Source: Alloiococcus sp035301245
Lineage (GTDB): Bacteria > Bacillota > Bacilli > Lactobacillales > Carnobacteriaceae_A
Assembly: GCA_035301245.1 (NCBI GenBank)
Contig: DATGUS010000072.1
Location: 62,001-126,000, forward strand
Length of the DNA stretch: 64,000 bases
Reading direction: 5' to 3'
The position numbers and the translations under genes are program-made. Shown in pieces: positions 18,098-27,072 of this stretch (the stretch's first letter is position 1; each line of letters begins with the position of its first letter). The notes beneath the pieces were generated by a model that was not told the DNA's origin, did no database searches, and saw only the letters and a list, made by a program, of their open reading frames with translations.

Positions 18098-18366
18098 AAT
18101 ACTTCCTCTTCATGCGCTAAATAATCAGACTTTCTTGGTTGCAATAATTCTAATATTTCAATGGCCAAATAATCAATGTCGTCAAATTCATATTGATCAT
18201 TATTCTCTCGATTAATTAAGGTATATTTACCAGTATAGCCATTAAAAATGACGAGACCACGCTCATATCCATTAACCTCAAATCTTCTTTTTTGAATAAC
18301 GCTTGTTTTATCTTCACGCATTGCATCTAATCGTCTAATAATAGGTATTAATCTTGAAGAAACCAT
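18091..18366 (-). CDS. YkuJ-like (DUF1797) protein
   Basis: A 91-residue soluble protein matching the YkuJ/DUF1797 family by eye: an N-terminal helix IIRRLDAMRED, then the KRRFEVNG strand, and the C-terminal signature YEFDDIDYLAIEILELLQ. Family function is unknown. It opens the yqe operon here and overlaps yqeG by 7 bases, which is unusual, since ykuJ is not next to yqeG in Bacillus. The identification rests on recalled family sequence patterns. Confidence 0.72.
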   Translation of the reverse strand: MVSSRLIPIIRRLDAMREDKTSVIQKRRFEVNGYERGLVIFNGYTGKYTLINRENNDQYEFDDIDYLAIEILELLQPRKSDYLAHEEEVLC

Positions 18367-18433
18367 GCGTATTAAAAACTCCTCTTAAAATAAGCTTATT
18401 AGCATTAGTATAACAAAAATTACACTGTTATTG

Positions 18434-18442
18434 ATTATAGCA
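18434..18442 (-). promoter_or_regulatory. Extended -10 promoter of the yqe operon
   Basis: The minus strand reads TGCTATAAT (18442-18434), a perfect extended -10, about 70 bases before the ykuJ-like start. The hexamer 17 bases upstream is TTTAAT, a weak -35. This is the likely sigma-A start for the gene string running to tmcAL or beyond. Confidence 0.65.
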
Positions 18443-18560
18443 TTATTTTAGAGAAGATTAAATTTATTGGAGCTAATTCATTTGATTAATTTGTATTTAA
18501 TTACTCTCCTTATGTTGAAACGATTGTTTTCAGTTGTAGTATGATCTATTTTTATCAAAT

Positions 18561-18588
18561 AAAAAAAGCTGAGCTTTCGCCCAGACTT
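18561..18588 (-). terminator. Terminator after ptsI
   Basis: On the minus strand a GC-containing stem with a GAAA tetraloop (arms 18588-18579 and 18574-18566, one bulged T) is followed by a T run. It lies just past the ptsI stop and ends the ptsHI transcript. Confidence 0.88.
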
Positions 18589-18596
18589 TTTTAATA

Positions 18597-20318
18597 TTAT
18601 TTAGTATATTTTTTTACTAATTCTACGACTTCTTCTTGTGTTGAACATTCTGTTAATGCGATTTGTGCCATTTCTTCCATTTCTTTAGAATCTAATCGAG
18701 ATAATAAAGAACGTGTTTTAAGGACACTTGTCGCACTCATTGAGAATTCATCAAGACCCATACCGACTAATAATGGTACAGCTGTTTGGTCTCCAGCCAT
18801 TTCACCACACATACCAGCCCATTTGCCTTCTTTATGCGCTGCTTTGATGACATTATCAATTAAGCGTAGGATTGAAGGGTTATATGGTTGATATAAATAT
18901 GAAACGCGTTCGTTCATGCGGTCAGCAGCCATTGTATATTGAATCAAGTCATTGGTACCAACACTGAAGAAATCTACCTCTTTAGCGAATTGATCTGCAA
19001 GCATAGCTGCAGCAGGAATTTCAATCATAATACCAATTTGAAGTGAGTCTGCTACTTTAGTTCCTTCTGCTTCAAGTTTTTCTCTTTCTTCTTCAACAAT
19101 TGCTTTAGCATCTCTTAATTCAGTTAAGTTAGAAATCATTGGGAACATAATACGTAATTTACCATAAGTAGAAGCACGTAATAATGCTCTAATTTGTGTT
19201 CTAAAAATCTCATCTTTGTCTAAACTAATTCGAATAGCTCGATAGCCCAGGAACGGATTCATTTCATCTGGTAATTCTAAATATGGTAATTCTTTATCTC
19301 CACCAATATCCATCGTACGAACAACAACAGGCTTACCTTCTAAGCCTTCCAAAACTTCTTTGTAAGCTTCAAATTGTTCATCTTCAGTCGGTAATTCTTT
19401 TGAATCCATATATAAGAACTCTGTACGGTATAATCCGACACCTTCTGCACCATTACTAATCACACCTTCTAAATCACGAGGTGTACCGATGTTTGCAGCT
19501 AGTTCGACTTGTTTACCATCTTTAGTTACTGATAGTTCGTCTTTTAGTTTTTCCCATTCCGATTTCAGTGAATCATATTCAACAGCTTTTTTCTCATTTT
19601 CAGCGATTTCTTCATCTGAGGGATCAACGATCACTTCACCAAGAATACCGTCTACTGCTAAATATTGACCTTCTGAAACTTCACTTGTGATGGAACCTGT
19701 TCCAACAATTGCAGGAATCTCTAAAGATCTAGCCATAATTGCTGAGTGAGATGTTCTACCGCCGATATCTGTTACAAAGGCTTTAACATACTTTTTATTT
19801 AACTGAGCTGTATCACTCGGTGTTAAATCTTCAGCAATAATAATAACTTCTTCATCGATTGTTGATGGATTTGGCAATGTCACACCTAGCAAGTGCGCGA
19901 TAACACGCTTTCTAACATCCTTGATGTCAGCAGCACGTTCTTGCATATAAGGATTATCTTCCATTGCTTCAAACATAGAGATAAATGTGCCTGTTACTTT
20001 TTCAAAAGCAGCACTGGCATTCACTTTATCTTCTTCAATTTGAGAAGTGGTTTGACCAATTAAATCAGGGTCAGATAAAACCATGATATGCGCATCAAAA
20101 ACTTGTGCTTCTTCTTCACCTAGAGATTCTACAGCATTTTTGCGAATAACCTCTAATTCAGCTTTTGATTTATCAATTGCTTCTTCAAATCGTTTAATCT
20201 CATCATCTGCATTTTCTACTGTTTCTTTTGGTATTGTTAAATCAGGTTGAACTAAAGGATAAGCTTTCGCATATGCGTAACCGTCACTCGCAGCTATTCC
20301 TATTAATTTTTTCCCCAT
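18597..20318 (-). CDS. ptsI: PTS enzyme I
   Basis: Phosphoenolpyruvate-protein phosphotransferase, the first phosphate carrier of sugar PTS; it phosphorylates HPr. The 573-residue protein begins LIGIAASDGYAYAKA. It has the phosphorylated-His signature GGRTSHSAIMARSLEIPAIVG near residue 190, the PEP-binding VGLYRTEFLYMD segment, and the C-terminal DFFSVGTNDLIQYTMAADR and GMCGEMAGD motifs. It is separated from ptsH by two bases, the usual operon. Confidence 0.98.
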   Translation of the reverse strand: MGKKLIGIAASDGYAYAKAYPLVQPDLTIPKETVENADDEIKRFEEAIDKSKAELEVIRKNAVESLGEEEAQVFDAHIMVLSDPDLIGQTTSQIEEDKVNASAAFEKVTGTFISMFEAMEDNPYMQERAADIKDVRKRVIAHLLGVTLPNPSTIDEEVIIIAEDLTPSDTAQLNKKYVKAFVTDIGGRTSHSAIMARSLEIPAIVGTGSITSEVSEGQYLAVDGILGEVIVDPSDEEIAENEKKAVEYDSLKSEWEKLKDELSVTKDGKQVELAANIGTPRDLEGVISNGAEGVGLYRTEFLYMDSKELPTEDEQFEAYKEVLEGLEGKPVVVRTMDIGGDKELPYLELPDEMNPFLGYRAIRISLDKDEIFRTQIRALLRASTYGKLRIMFPMISNLTELRDAKAIVEEEREKLEAEGTKVADSLQIGIMIEIPAAAMLADQFAKEVDFFSVGTNDLIQYTMAADRMNERVSYLYQPYNPSILRLIDNVIKAAHKEGKWAGMCGEMAGDQTAVPLLVGMGLDEFSMSATSVLKTRSLLSRLDSKEMEEMAQIALTECSTQEEVVELVKKYTK

Positions 20319-20320
20319 AT

Positions 20321-20587
20321 TTAATCAGCCATACCTTCTTTTTTAATTGTTTCTTCAATTGCTTCGATTGCTTCTTTTTCGTCAGATCCTTCTGCTGTAA
20401 TTGTTACGTCTGATCCTTGGCCAACACCTAAAGACATAACACCCATGATAGATTTAAGGTTAACTGATTTTCCTTTATACTCTAAATTAATTTCTGAGCT
20501 AAATTTACTTGCTGTCTGAACTAATAAAGTTGCTGGACGAGCGTGAATACCTGTTTCTGCTGTAATATTAAAATCTCTTTTTTCCAT
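20321..20587 (-). CDS. ptsH: Phosphocarrier protein HPr
   Basis: An 88-residue PTS phosphocarrier. The catalytic His lies in TGIHARPATLL (residue 15). The regulatory Ser site is VNLKSIMGVMSLG (Ser46 region), target of HPr kinase and partner of CcpA in carbon catabolite repression in Firmicutes. AGGAGAAAA lies before the ATG. It is divergent from clpE with a 307-base gap; the ptsHI promoter must lie there but no hexamer pair stands out. Confidence 0.98.
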   Translation of the reverse strand: MEKRDFNITAETGIHARPATLLVQTASKFSSEINLEYKGKSVNLKSIMGVMSLGVGQGSDVTITAEGSDEKEAIEAIEETIKKEGMAD

Positions 20588-20775
20588 AATAATTTTCTCC
20601 TTTTAGAAAAATATTTTTTAAAAACCATCTACCTATCCTATTTTATAGACGACTTTCTCAATAACTAGGTTACCATTTTTTTACTCATACGACAACTTAA
20701 ATTGATTTTTACACCATAACTTTTAAGAATTTAAAATGTGGCTTTAATTTAATTAAATTTTTTATATCAAAAGAC
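20588..20775. other. ptsH-clpE divergent gap, ptsH side
   Basis: This is the part of the 307-base divergent intergenic region not occupied by the clpE promoter. It is very AT-rich. The best minus-strand candidate for a ptsHI promoter is TTGTCG, 17 bases, TAACCT, with a further TATAAA nearer the gene; neither is convincing. No ORF or RNA gene is seen. Confidence 0.4.
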
Positions 20776-20833
20776 TTGAAAGTCAAAGATAGTCAGAGTA
20801 TAATGTAAATATGAAAAGTCAAAGATGGTCAAT
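20776..20833 (+). promoter_or_regulatory. clpE promoter with two CtsR operators
   Basis: A near-consensus sigma-A promoter, TTGAAA (20776-20781), 17-base spacer, TATAAT (20799-20804), is overlapped by a CtsR-type direct repeat at 20781-20797 (AGTCAAAGATAGTCAGA). A second one lies at 20817-20833 (AGTCAAAGATGGTCAAT), covering the start region. CtsR is the heat-shock repressor of clp genes recognising such heptad repeats. The two sites are 36 bp apart, so repression should be tight until heat or protein stress. Confidence 0.92.
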
Positions 20834-20894
20834 CTTTTCAAAACTACTATTTAATCATTAAATATTTACTCGATAATTAGAAAGGAAGTTTTAT

Positions 20895-23135
20895 ATGTTA
20901 TGTCAAAGATGTAACCAAAGAAATGCAAGTATTCATTTAACTACTGCAATCAATGGTCAAAAACGCGCAATCAATTTATGTAAAGAATGTTACCGCGAAA
21001 TCAAAGCACAAGAAGAACGTGGTCGCATAAACAGACTTCAGGACAATCCGTTTGGTAACTTCAATAATATTGATGATATCTTCGGAGCAATGATGGACAA
21101 TTTAAATACTGGCCAACAACCAAGACGTGAAGCTGCTTTTGGCGGTGGCGGTCAACAACCTCCTCATCAAGGTGGAAACGGCGGAATCTTAGACGAGTAT
21201 GGTATCAACCTAACGCAAATGGCCCGCGAAGGTAAAATCGATCCAATTATTGGTCGCGACACGGAAACTGAACGGGTTATTGAAATCTTAAACCGACGAA
21301 CAAAAAATAACCCCGTATTAATTGGTGAAGCTGGTGTTGGTAAAACAGCTGTTGTAGAAGGTTTAGCAAATAAAATTGTTGCTTCAGATGTTCCTCAAAA
21401 ACTACAAAATAAAGAAGTGATCCGTTTAGATGTTGCTTCACTTGTTCAAGGGACAGGTATTCGCGGACAATTCGAAGAACGTATGCAACAATTAATCAAT
21501 GAACTAAAAGAAAATGATGATATCATCCTATTTATCGATGAAGTTCATGAGATTGTTGGTGCAGGTTCTGCAGACGGCAGTAGCATGGACGCAGGAAATA
21601 TCTTAAAACCTGCACTTGCTCGTGGTGAACTACAAATGGTTGGGGCGACAACCCTTAATGAGTACCGTAAGATCGAAAAAGATTCGGCATTAGAACGTCG
21701 TATGCAACCCGTTAAAGTAAATGAACCGACTCCGGAACAAACATTAACAATTCTTAAAGGAATTCAACCAAAATATGAAGAATTCCACCACGTTAAATAT
21801 GATCCTAAAGCTTTACAAGCGGCAACTGAACTATCTAACCGTTATATTATGGATCGTTTCTTACCGGACAAGGCAATTGACTTAATGGACGAAGCAGGTT
21901 CTAAGAAAAACTTAACAATTCAAGTGTCAAATCCTGATGAATTAAAAGAAAAAATTAATTCAGCTGAAAAAATGAAACAAGAAGCACTTGACCGTGAAGA
22001 CTACGAAAAAGCTGCGCTATACCGCGATCAAATTTCTAAATTCGAAGGTATGCTTGAACAGCAAAATCCTGAGTCAGAAACTCCAACTGTTACTGAACGA
22101 GATATCATTAATATCATCGAGATTAAAACTGGTATTCCCGTAGGTGACCTTAAAGAAAATGAACAAACACAACTTCGTGATCTTGAAGATAATTTAGAAA
22201 AACATGTTATTGGTCAAAATGAAGCTGTAGAAAAAGTCTCTAAAGCCATTAGACGCAATCGAATTGGTTTACGTAAGAAAAATCGTCCAATTGGTTCATT
22301 CTTATTCCTAGGCCCTACAGGTGTCGGTAAAACTGAGTTAGCCAAAAGCTTAGCACACGAATTATTCGGTAGCAAAGACGCCATGGTTCGTATCGACATG
22401 AGTGAGTACATGGAAAAACACAGTACAAGTCGCCTAATCGGTTCACCTCCGGGATATGTTGGTTATGATGAAGCCGGTCAATTAACTGAACAAGTTCGTC
22501 GTAATCCTTACAGCTTAATCCTAGTTGATGAGGTCGAGAAAGCTCACCCAGATGTTTTAAATATGTTCTTACAAATATTAGATGATGGTCACTTGACAGA
22601 CGCTCAAGGTCGTCGAGTGAACTTTAAAGAAACTATTATCATTATGACAAGTAATGCAGGCAGTACGGATGCTGTTGAAGCAAGCGTGGGATTCGGACAA
22701 AATAATGATACAAAAGGTGATTTAATCAATCGCTTAACCAATTATTTCAGACCGGAATTCCTAAACCGTCTAGATGGTATTGTTGAATTCCAACCATTAT
22801 CTAAAGATAATTTAATTGATATCGTAGGTATTATGATTGAAGAAATTCAACATGCGCTCAAAGATAGAGATCTAACTATTCAAATTACTGATGCTGCCAA
22901 AGAAGAACTGGTGGAATTGGGTTATGATCCGAAAATGGGTGCTCGCCCACTCCGTCGTGTTGTAGAAGAGCATGTTGAAGACCAAATTGCTCAGTTCTAT
23001 CTAGATAATCCTGGTGTGTCAGACTTTGTGATTACTACCGATGAAAACAATCAAATTATCGTTGAAGAAAATTCAAAACAGACATCTTCAGAAGATAAAT
23101 CGTCAGAAATTGACGAAAACAATGATGGAAATTAA
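20895..23135 (+). CDS. clpE: ATP-dependent Clp protease ATPase ClpE
   Basis: HSP100/Clp ATPase that unfolds substrates for ClpP. The 746-residue protein starts with the ClpE-specific zinc finger (MLCQRCNQR, CKECYRE). A Gly/Gln-rich linker follows, then AAA domain 1 with GEAGVGKTAVVEG and FIDEVHEIVGAG. Next come a UVR-like coiled segment (KQEALDREDYEKAALYRDQI) and AAA domain 2 with GPTGVGKTELAKSL and LVDEVEKAHPDV. A ClpP-docking loop is expected but not pinpointed. The C terminus is acidic. Two upstream CtsR boxes fit ClpE biology. Confidence 0.97.
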   Translation: MLCQRCNQRNASIHLTTAINGQKRAINLCKECYREIKAQEERGRINRLQDNPFGNFNNIDDIFGAMMDNLNTGQQPRREAAFGGGGQQPPHQGGNGGILDEYGINLTQMAREGKIDPIIGRDTETERVIEILNRRTKNNPVLIGEAGVGKTAVVEGLANKIVASDVPQKLQNKEVIRLDVASLVQGTGIRGQFEERMQQLINELKENDDIILFIDEVHEIVGAGSADGSSMDAGNILKPALARGELQMVGATTLNEYRKIEKDSALERRMQPVKVNEPTPEQTLTILKGIQPKYEEFHHVKYDPKALQAATELSNRYIMDRFLPDKAIDLMDEAGSKKNLTIQVSNPDELKEKINSAEKMKQEALDREDYEKAALYRDQISKFEGMLEQQNPESETPTVTERDIINIIEIKTGIPVGDLKENEQTQLRDLEDNLEKHVIGQNEAVEKVSKAIRRNRIGLRKKNRPIGSFLFLGPTGVGKTELAKSLAHELFGSKDAMVRIDMSEYMEKHSTSRLIGSPPGYVGYDEAGQLTEQVRRNPYSLILVDEVEKAHPDVLNMFLQILDDGHLTDAQGRRVNFKETIIIMTSNAGSTDAVEASVGFGQNNDTKGDLINRLTNYFRPEFLNRLDGIVEFQPLSKDNLIDIVGIMIEEIQHALKDRDLTIQITDAAKEELVELGYDPKMGARPLRRVVEEHVEDQIAQFYLDNPGVSDFVITTDENNQIIVEENSKQTSSEDKSSEIDENNDGN

Positions 23136-23156
23136 TTCATTCATTGAATAAAATGA

Positions 23157-23198
23157 AAAGTGCTAACCTAGGTATCTTAATACTTCGGTTGGCACTTT
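23157..23198. terminator. Bidirectional terminator between clpE and prfC
   Basis: The 12-bp stem AAAGTGCTAACC/GGTTGGCACTTT (one G-T pair) spans 23157-23168 and 23187-23198. T-rich tails occur on both strands (TTATTGTTTTAATT on plus, TTTTCATTTTA on minus). It lies between two convergent genes and probably serves both. Confidence 0.8.
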
Positions 23199-23215
23199 AT
23201 TGTTTTAATTATAAA

Positions 23216-24799
23216 TTATAGTAAAGACTTTAATTCGATGTCAGGATATTTATCGCTGAACCAACGCATTGCAAACTCATTTTCGAATAAGAACAATGGT
23301 TGATCGAAACGATCCTTCACTAACATATTACGGCTGGTACTCATTTTTTCATCTAATTGGTCTGGATCAATCCATCGAGCAATACGGCTGCCAATTGGTT
23401 TCATTGTAATTTCAGAGTTGTATTCGTGCTTCATACGGTGCTCTAAGACCTCAAATTGAAGTTGACCAACTGCTCCGACAATATAATCATTTGTATGATA
23501 AGTCTTATACAGTTGAATCGCTCCTTCTTGAAGCAATTGCTCAATCCCTTTGTGGAAAGATTTTTGTTTCATCACGTTTTTAGGATCCACTCTCATAAAT
23601 AATTCCGGTGTAAACTGAGGCAGATCTGGAAATTCAATTTCTTCTTTTCCAGAATAGATAGTATCGCCAATTTGGAAAGTACCTGTATCATACAATCCAA
23701 TAATATCACCTGCTACAGCTGATGTTACCGTCTCACGGTCTTCTGCTAAAAATGTTGTAGAGTTCGTTAACTTCATATCTTTATCTTCTCTAGTTAACGT
23801 CACATTCATACCCTTTTCAAATTCTCCAGAACAAATTCTTAAAAAAGCAATTCGGTCACGGTGTTTCGGATCCATATTAGCTTGAATTTTAAAGACAAAT
23901 CCTGAGAAGTTTGAATCTGTTGGCTTAACAACGTGTTCGTGCTTATCTTTTTGAGTACTTGGACTTGGTGCATATTTAATAAAAGCATCTAAAAACGTTT
24001 GGACACCGAAATTTGTTAACGCTGAACCAAAGAATACAGGAGTCAATTCCCCTTTAGCAATCAGCTCTTCAGAGAACTGATTGCCAGCTTCTTTAAGTAA
24101 TAAAGCTTCTTCTAAAGTCTGATCATACTGAGCATCTTTTTTAATCGGATGATTTCCTACAATTTCGCCATCTTCATCTAACTCTAAAAATCCAGAATTA
24201 TCTTCATAATTTTCGGGATCATGGACTTCAATACGATGATTATAAATATCATAAAGTCCCAGTAAGTTCCTTCCAGATCCCATTGGCCAGTTCATCGCGT
24301 AGGCATCAATTTCTAAAACTTCTTCTAACTCTTCAACTAAATCAAGAGGTTCTCTACCATCTCGATCAAGCTTATTCATAAATGTAAAAATAGGGATACC
24401 ACGCATACGACAAACTTTAAATAGCTTTTTCGTCTGTGCTTCAATCCCCTTTGTACTATCAACAACCATGACTGCAGCATCTACAGCCATTAAAGTACGG
24501 TACGTATCTTCTGAGAAATCTTCGTGTCCTGGTGTGTCTAAAATATTGATACGTTTTCCTTTGTAATCAAACTGCATCACTGAACTAGTTACCGAAATCC
24601 CACGCTGTTTTTCAATTTCCATCCAGTCTGAAGTTGCAAATTTACCAGTTTTTTTCGCTTTTACGGTTCCCGCTTGTCTGATAGCACCTCCAAATAATAA
24701 CATTTGTTCAGTAATTGTTGTTTTCCCCGCATCCGGGTGCGAAATAATCGCGAATGTTTTTCTTTTATTAACGGCTTCTTTTGTGTTAAATTTTGTCAT
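23216..24799 (-). CDS. prfC: Peptide chain release factor 3
   Basis: Translational GTPase that recycles RF1/RF2 from the ribosome after termination. The 527-residue protein has G1 ISHPDAGKTTITEQ, the switch I GKFATSDWMEIEKQRGISVTSS segment, G3 LDTPGHEDFSEDT, G4 FMNKLDRDGR, and the RF3-specific C-terminal region (VGAVGQLQFEVLEHRMKHEY). Length is normal. It is a single gene facing clpE convergently. RF3 is not universal, so its presence is informative. Confidence 0.97.
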   Translation of the reverse strand: MTKFNTKEAVNKRKTFAIISHPDAGKTTITEQMLLFGGAIRQAGTVKAKKTGKFATSDWMEIEKQRGISVTSSVMQFDYKGKRINILDTPGHEDFSEDTYRTLMAVDAAVMVVDSTKGIEAQTKKLFKVCRMRGIPIFTFMNKLDRDGREPLDLVEELEEVLEIDAYAMNWPMGSGRNLLGLYDIYNHRIEVHDPENYEDNSGFLELDEDGEIVGNHPIKKDAQYDQTLEEALLLKEAGNQFSEELIAKGELTPVFFGSALTNFGVQTFLDAFIKYAPSPSTQKDKHEHVVKPTDSNFSGFVFKIQANMDPKHRDRIAFLRICSGEFEKGMNVTLTREDKDMKLTNSTTFLAEDRETVTSAVAGDIIGLYDTGTFQIGDTIYSGKEEIEFPDLPQFTPELFMRVDPKNVMKQKSFHKGIEQLLQEGAIQLYKTYHTNDYIVGAVGQLQFEVLEHRMKHEYNSEITMKPIGSRIARWIDPDQLDEKMSTSRNMLVKDRFDQPLFLFENEFAMRWFSDKYPDIELKSLL

Positions 24800-24899
24800 A
24801 CGTTCTCCTTCATTCCATTTTCTAGCATTCTTATCTTACCAATTTAGGTTTAAGGTCACAAGATATTATTTTGAGTATCTCACTTGGTGGGCTAATTGA

Positions 24900-24928
24900 T
24901 TGACATCTATTACATTGTTTTTCATAAT
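24900..24928 (+). promoter_or_regulatory. Promoter of the GNAT gene
   Basis: A perfect -35 TTGACA (24900-24905), a 17-base spacer and a CATAAT -10 (24923-24928) lie 23 bases before the GNAT start codon. This is a strong sigma-A promoter by sequence. Confidence 0.85.
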
Positions 24929-24950
24929 ATTTTATAAAGGAGCGATACCT

Positions 24951-25382
24951 ATGAATATTGAACAAACTACAAATTTAAAAGATACTATTTATACTGACAG
25001 TCTCTTTATTCGAGAAGAAGTCTTTATAAAAGAACAAAATATTCCTAAAGAAATTGAAATTGATAATAAAGAAAATCAAGCCACGCACTATACTGGTTAC
25101 AATAAAGATCAGCCATTGACTACCTTAAGAGTAATTAAAATTAATGATCAAACAGCTAAGTTGCAACGTATTGCGACATTAAAAGAATATCGCCATAATG
25201 GTTATGCAAAAGCTTTAATTAAATATGTGCTTGCTGATTTAAAAGATCAAGGGTTTAGAGAAGTCTTGATCGGTGCACAATCTTATAAAATTCCATACTA
25301 CGAGAAAATTGGCTTTAAAGTTATAAGTGAGGAGTTTATGGAAGCAAACATTCCACACAAAAAAATGTCTATCACTCTTTAA
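24951..25382 (+). CDS. GNAT family N-acetyltransferase
   Basis: A 143-residue acetyl-CoA-dependent acyltransferase of the ElaA/GNAT type. The acetyl-CoA binding motif A is LQRIATLKEYRHNGYAKALIKYVL, followed by LIGAQSYKIPYYEKIGFK (motif B). The N-terminal DSLFIREEVFIKEQNIPKEIEID matches small GNATs annotated YjcF. The ATG at 24951 has AAAGGAG eight bases upstream. The gene overlaps the convergent rluD-like gene by 11 bases. The substrate cannot be read from the sequence. Confidence 0.9.
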   Translation: MNIEQTTNLKDTIYTDSLFIREEVFIKEQNIPKEIEIDNKENQATHYTGYNKDQPLTTLRVIKINDQTAKLQRIATLKEYRHNGYAKALIKYVLADLKDQGFREVLIGAQSYKIPYYEKIGFKVISEEFMEANIPHKKMSITL

Positions 25383-26247
25383 TTAAAGCTTCGATATCTT
25401 TAGGTAGTGGAACTTGCAGACTAATTTCATCTTTCGTTATCGGGTGTTCAAATGTGAGTTCATAACAATGCAATGCTTGACGATTAATCCTTGTCGTACT
25501 GCCACCATATAAGTCATCACCTGCTAATGGATGATTAATGTAAGAAAAGTGAACACGAATCTGATGCGTACGTCCCGTCAGTAATTCGATATCAATATAA
25601 GTAAATTCTGGAAGTTTTTTAATTATTGAATATTTAGTAAGAGCTGGTTTACCTTCAGGTAGGACAGCTCTTTTTATAATGGATCCTGGTGCTCTAGCGA
25701 TCGGATAATCTATGATATCTTTTTTGACATTCAGATCTCCTTCAACAACTGCTTTATAGCGTTTTTTCATTGTTGTCTTCGAAAACAGATGATGGATATA
25801 TCCTGACTTAGCATAAATAATCACTCCGCTTGTATCCTTATCTAACCGACTGACCGGATGAATCGCCGTATTTTGAAAGTTATTTTTCTCAAAATACCAC
25901 AGTAGAAAATTAGCCATTGTGTGCTCCTTATTTTGATGTGATGGTAATGAAGGTATATTTGCTGGCTTATTCAAAGCGATAAAATAATCATCTTCATAAA
26001 GGATGTTTAACTTACCTTCAGTGGCTTTTATATGGCTACTTGCTTTTTTATCAGGCAATTTAAAAGTAACTAAATCACCTTCTTGCAATGACTTAGTTAC
26101 TTTTTCTGGTTCATTATTTACTAAAATTGAATTTGGTCTCCCTTTAACTGATTTCAATAAGCTTCTAGAAATAGCTTTACTTTTTAAAAAGTCTTTTAAT
26201 ATCAGACTATCTTGGTCCGATGCTCTAACTATCCAGGTCAAATTCAT
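25372..26247 (-). CDS. RluA-family 23S rRNA pseudouridine synthase
   Basis: A 291-residue RluA/RluD-family pseudouridine synthase (YjbO position in Bacillus). The S4-like N-terminal part is SLILKDFLKSKAISRSLLKSVK. The catalytic motif is HPVSRLDKDTSGVIIYAKS with the essential Asp, and the C-terminal ELLTGRTHQIRVHFSYINHPLAGDDLYGG is the family signature. The start lies 23 bases inside nadK, so it is coupled. The exact uridine target is not known from sequence. Confidence 0.93.
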   Translation of the reverse strand: MNLTWIVRASDQDSLILKDFLKSKAISRSLLKSVKGRPNSILVNNEPEKVTKSLQEGDLVTFKLPDKKASSHIKATEGKLNILYEDDYFIALNKPANIPSLPSHQNKEHTMANFLLWYFEKNNFQNTAIHPVSRLDKDTSGVIIYAKSGYIHHLFSKTTMKKRYKAVVEGDLNVKKDIIDYPIARAPGSIIKRAVLPEGKPALTKYSIIKKLPEFTYIDIELLTGRTHQIRVHFSYINHPLAGDDLYGGSTTRINRQALHCYELTFEHPITKDEISLQVPLPKDIEALIKE

Positions 26248-27049
26248 TGTGTCGCTTCACTCCCAAAAAAGCATTCTCTACTCGATCCCAGAAGTGTGTG
26301 TGATCATAACGTGCAAAACTAATGCGTTCATCGGCAATTCGTAATTTTACTTCTTCAACATTCTTTTCTTTTGCTGATAATTGGTCGACTGATAAAGATA
26401 TCGTTGATGTATTCATCGGCTTCAGTGTAATCCATTCATCCGGTGCAATAACTATCGGCGAACTTAATGTACGGAAAACACGATTGTTTAAACTCGCAAT
26501 TTCGGTCACTTGAAGTGCTTCTAGTCTCGGATGCAGTACTGCGCCACCAACTGATTTATTATACCCGGTTGAACCAGTTGGTGTAGAAATACATAGCCCA
26601 TCACCACGAAACCGCTCAAATAATTCATCTTGAATATAAACATCACACACCAATGTTCCATTTGTATAACGTAAAATGGATTCATTTAAAGCTAAGTAAT
26701 GCTTTTCTTCATCTTTATTTTTATATTTAATAATCACATCTAAGAGTGGATATTGAACGGCCTCTTCATTATCGTTAACCATTTGTTTCACTAATTCATT
26801 TAAATTATATTCACGCCAATCCGTATAAAAACCTAAGTGACCTGTGTGAACACCAATAAATCTTACTTTATCTAAAATATGTGCATAACGATGGAACGCT
26901 GAGAGTAATGTACCGTCCCCACCAACAGATATAACAATTTCAGGCAATAATGGATCAATCACCATATTCTCTTCAATCAATAATTCTCTTAAACGATTAG
27001 AAACTTGAATCGATTTTTCACTGTGATTATTAATAATGACAACTCGCAT
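26225..27049 (-). CDS. nadK: NAD kinase
   Basis: Phosphorylates NAD to NADP with ATP or polyphosphate. The 274-residue protein has the conserved VISVGGDGTLLSAFHRY motif, the GVHTGHLGFYTDW segment, the LNESILR region and the glycine-rich STPTGSTGYNKSVGGAVLHP motif. All are hallmarks of the family. It lies 23 bases after relQ in the conserved relQ-nadK-rluD-like operon. Confidence 0.97.
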   Translation of the reverse strand: MRVVIINNHSEKSIQVSNRLRELLIEENMVIDPLLPEIVISVGGDGTLLSAFHRYAHILDKVRFIGVHTGHLGFYTDWREYNLNELVKQMVNDNEEAVQYPLLDVIIKYKNKDEEKHYLALNESILRYTNGTLVCDVYIQDELFERFRGDGLCISTPTGSTGYNKSVGGAVLHPRLEALQVTEIASLNNRVFRTLSSPIVIAPDEWITLKPMNTSTISLSVDQLSAKEKNVEEVKLRIADERISFARYDHTHFWDRVENAFLGVKRHNEFDLDS

Positions 27050-27072
27050 AATAAACTCCTATAAGATTATTC

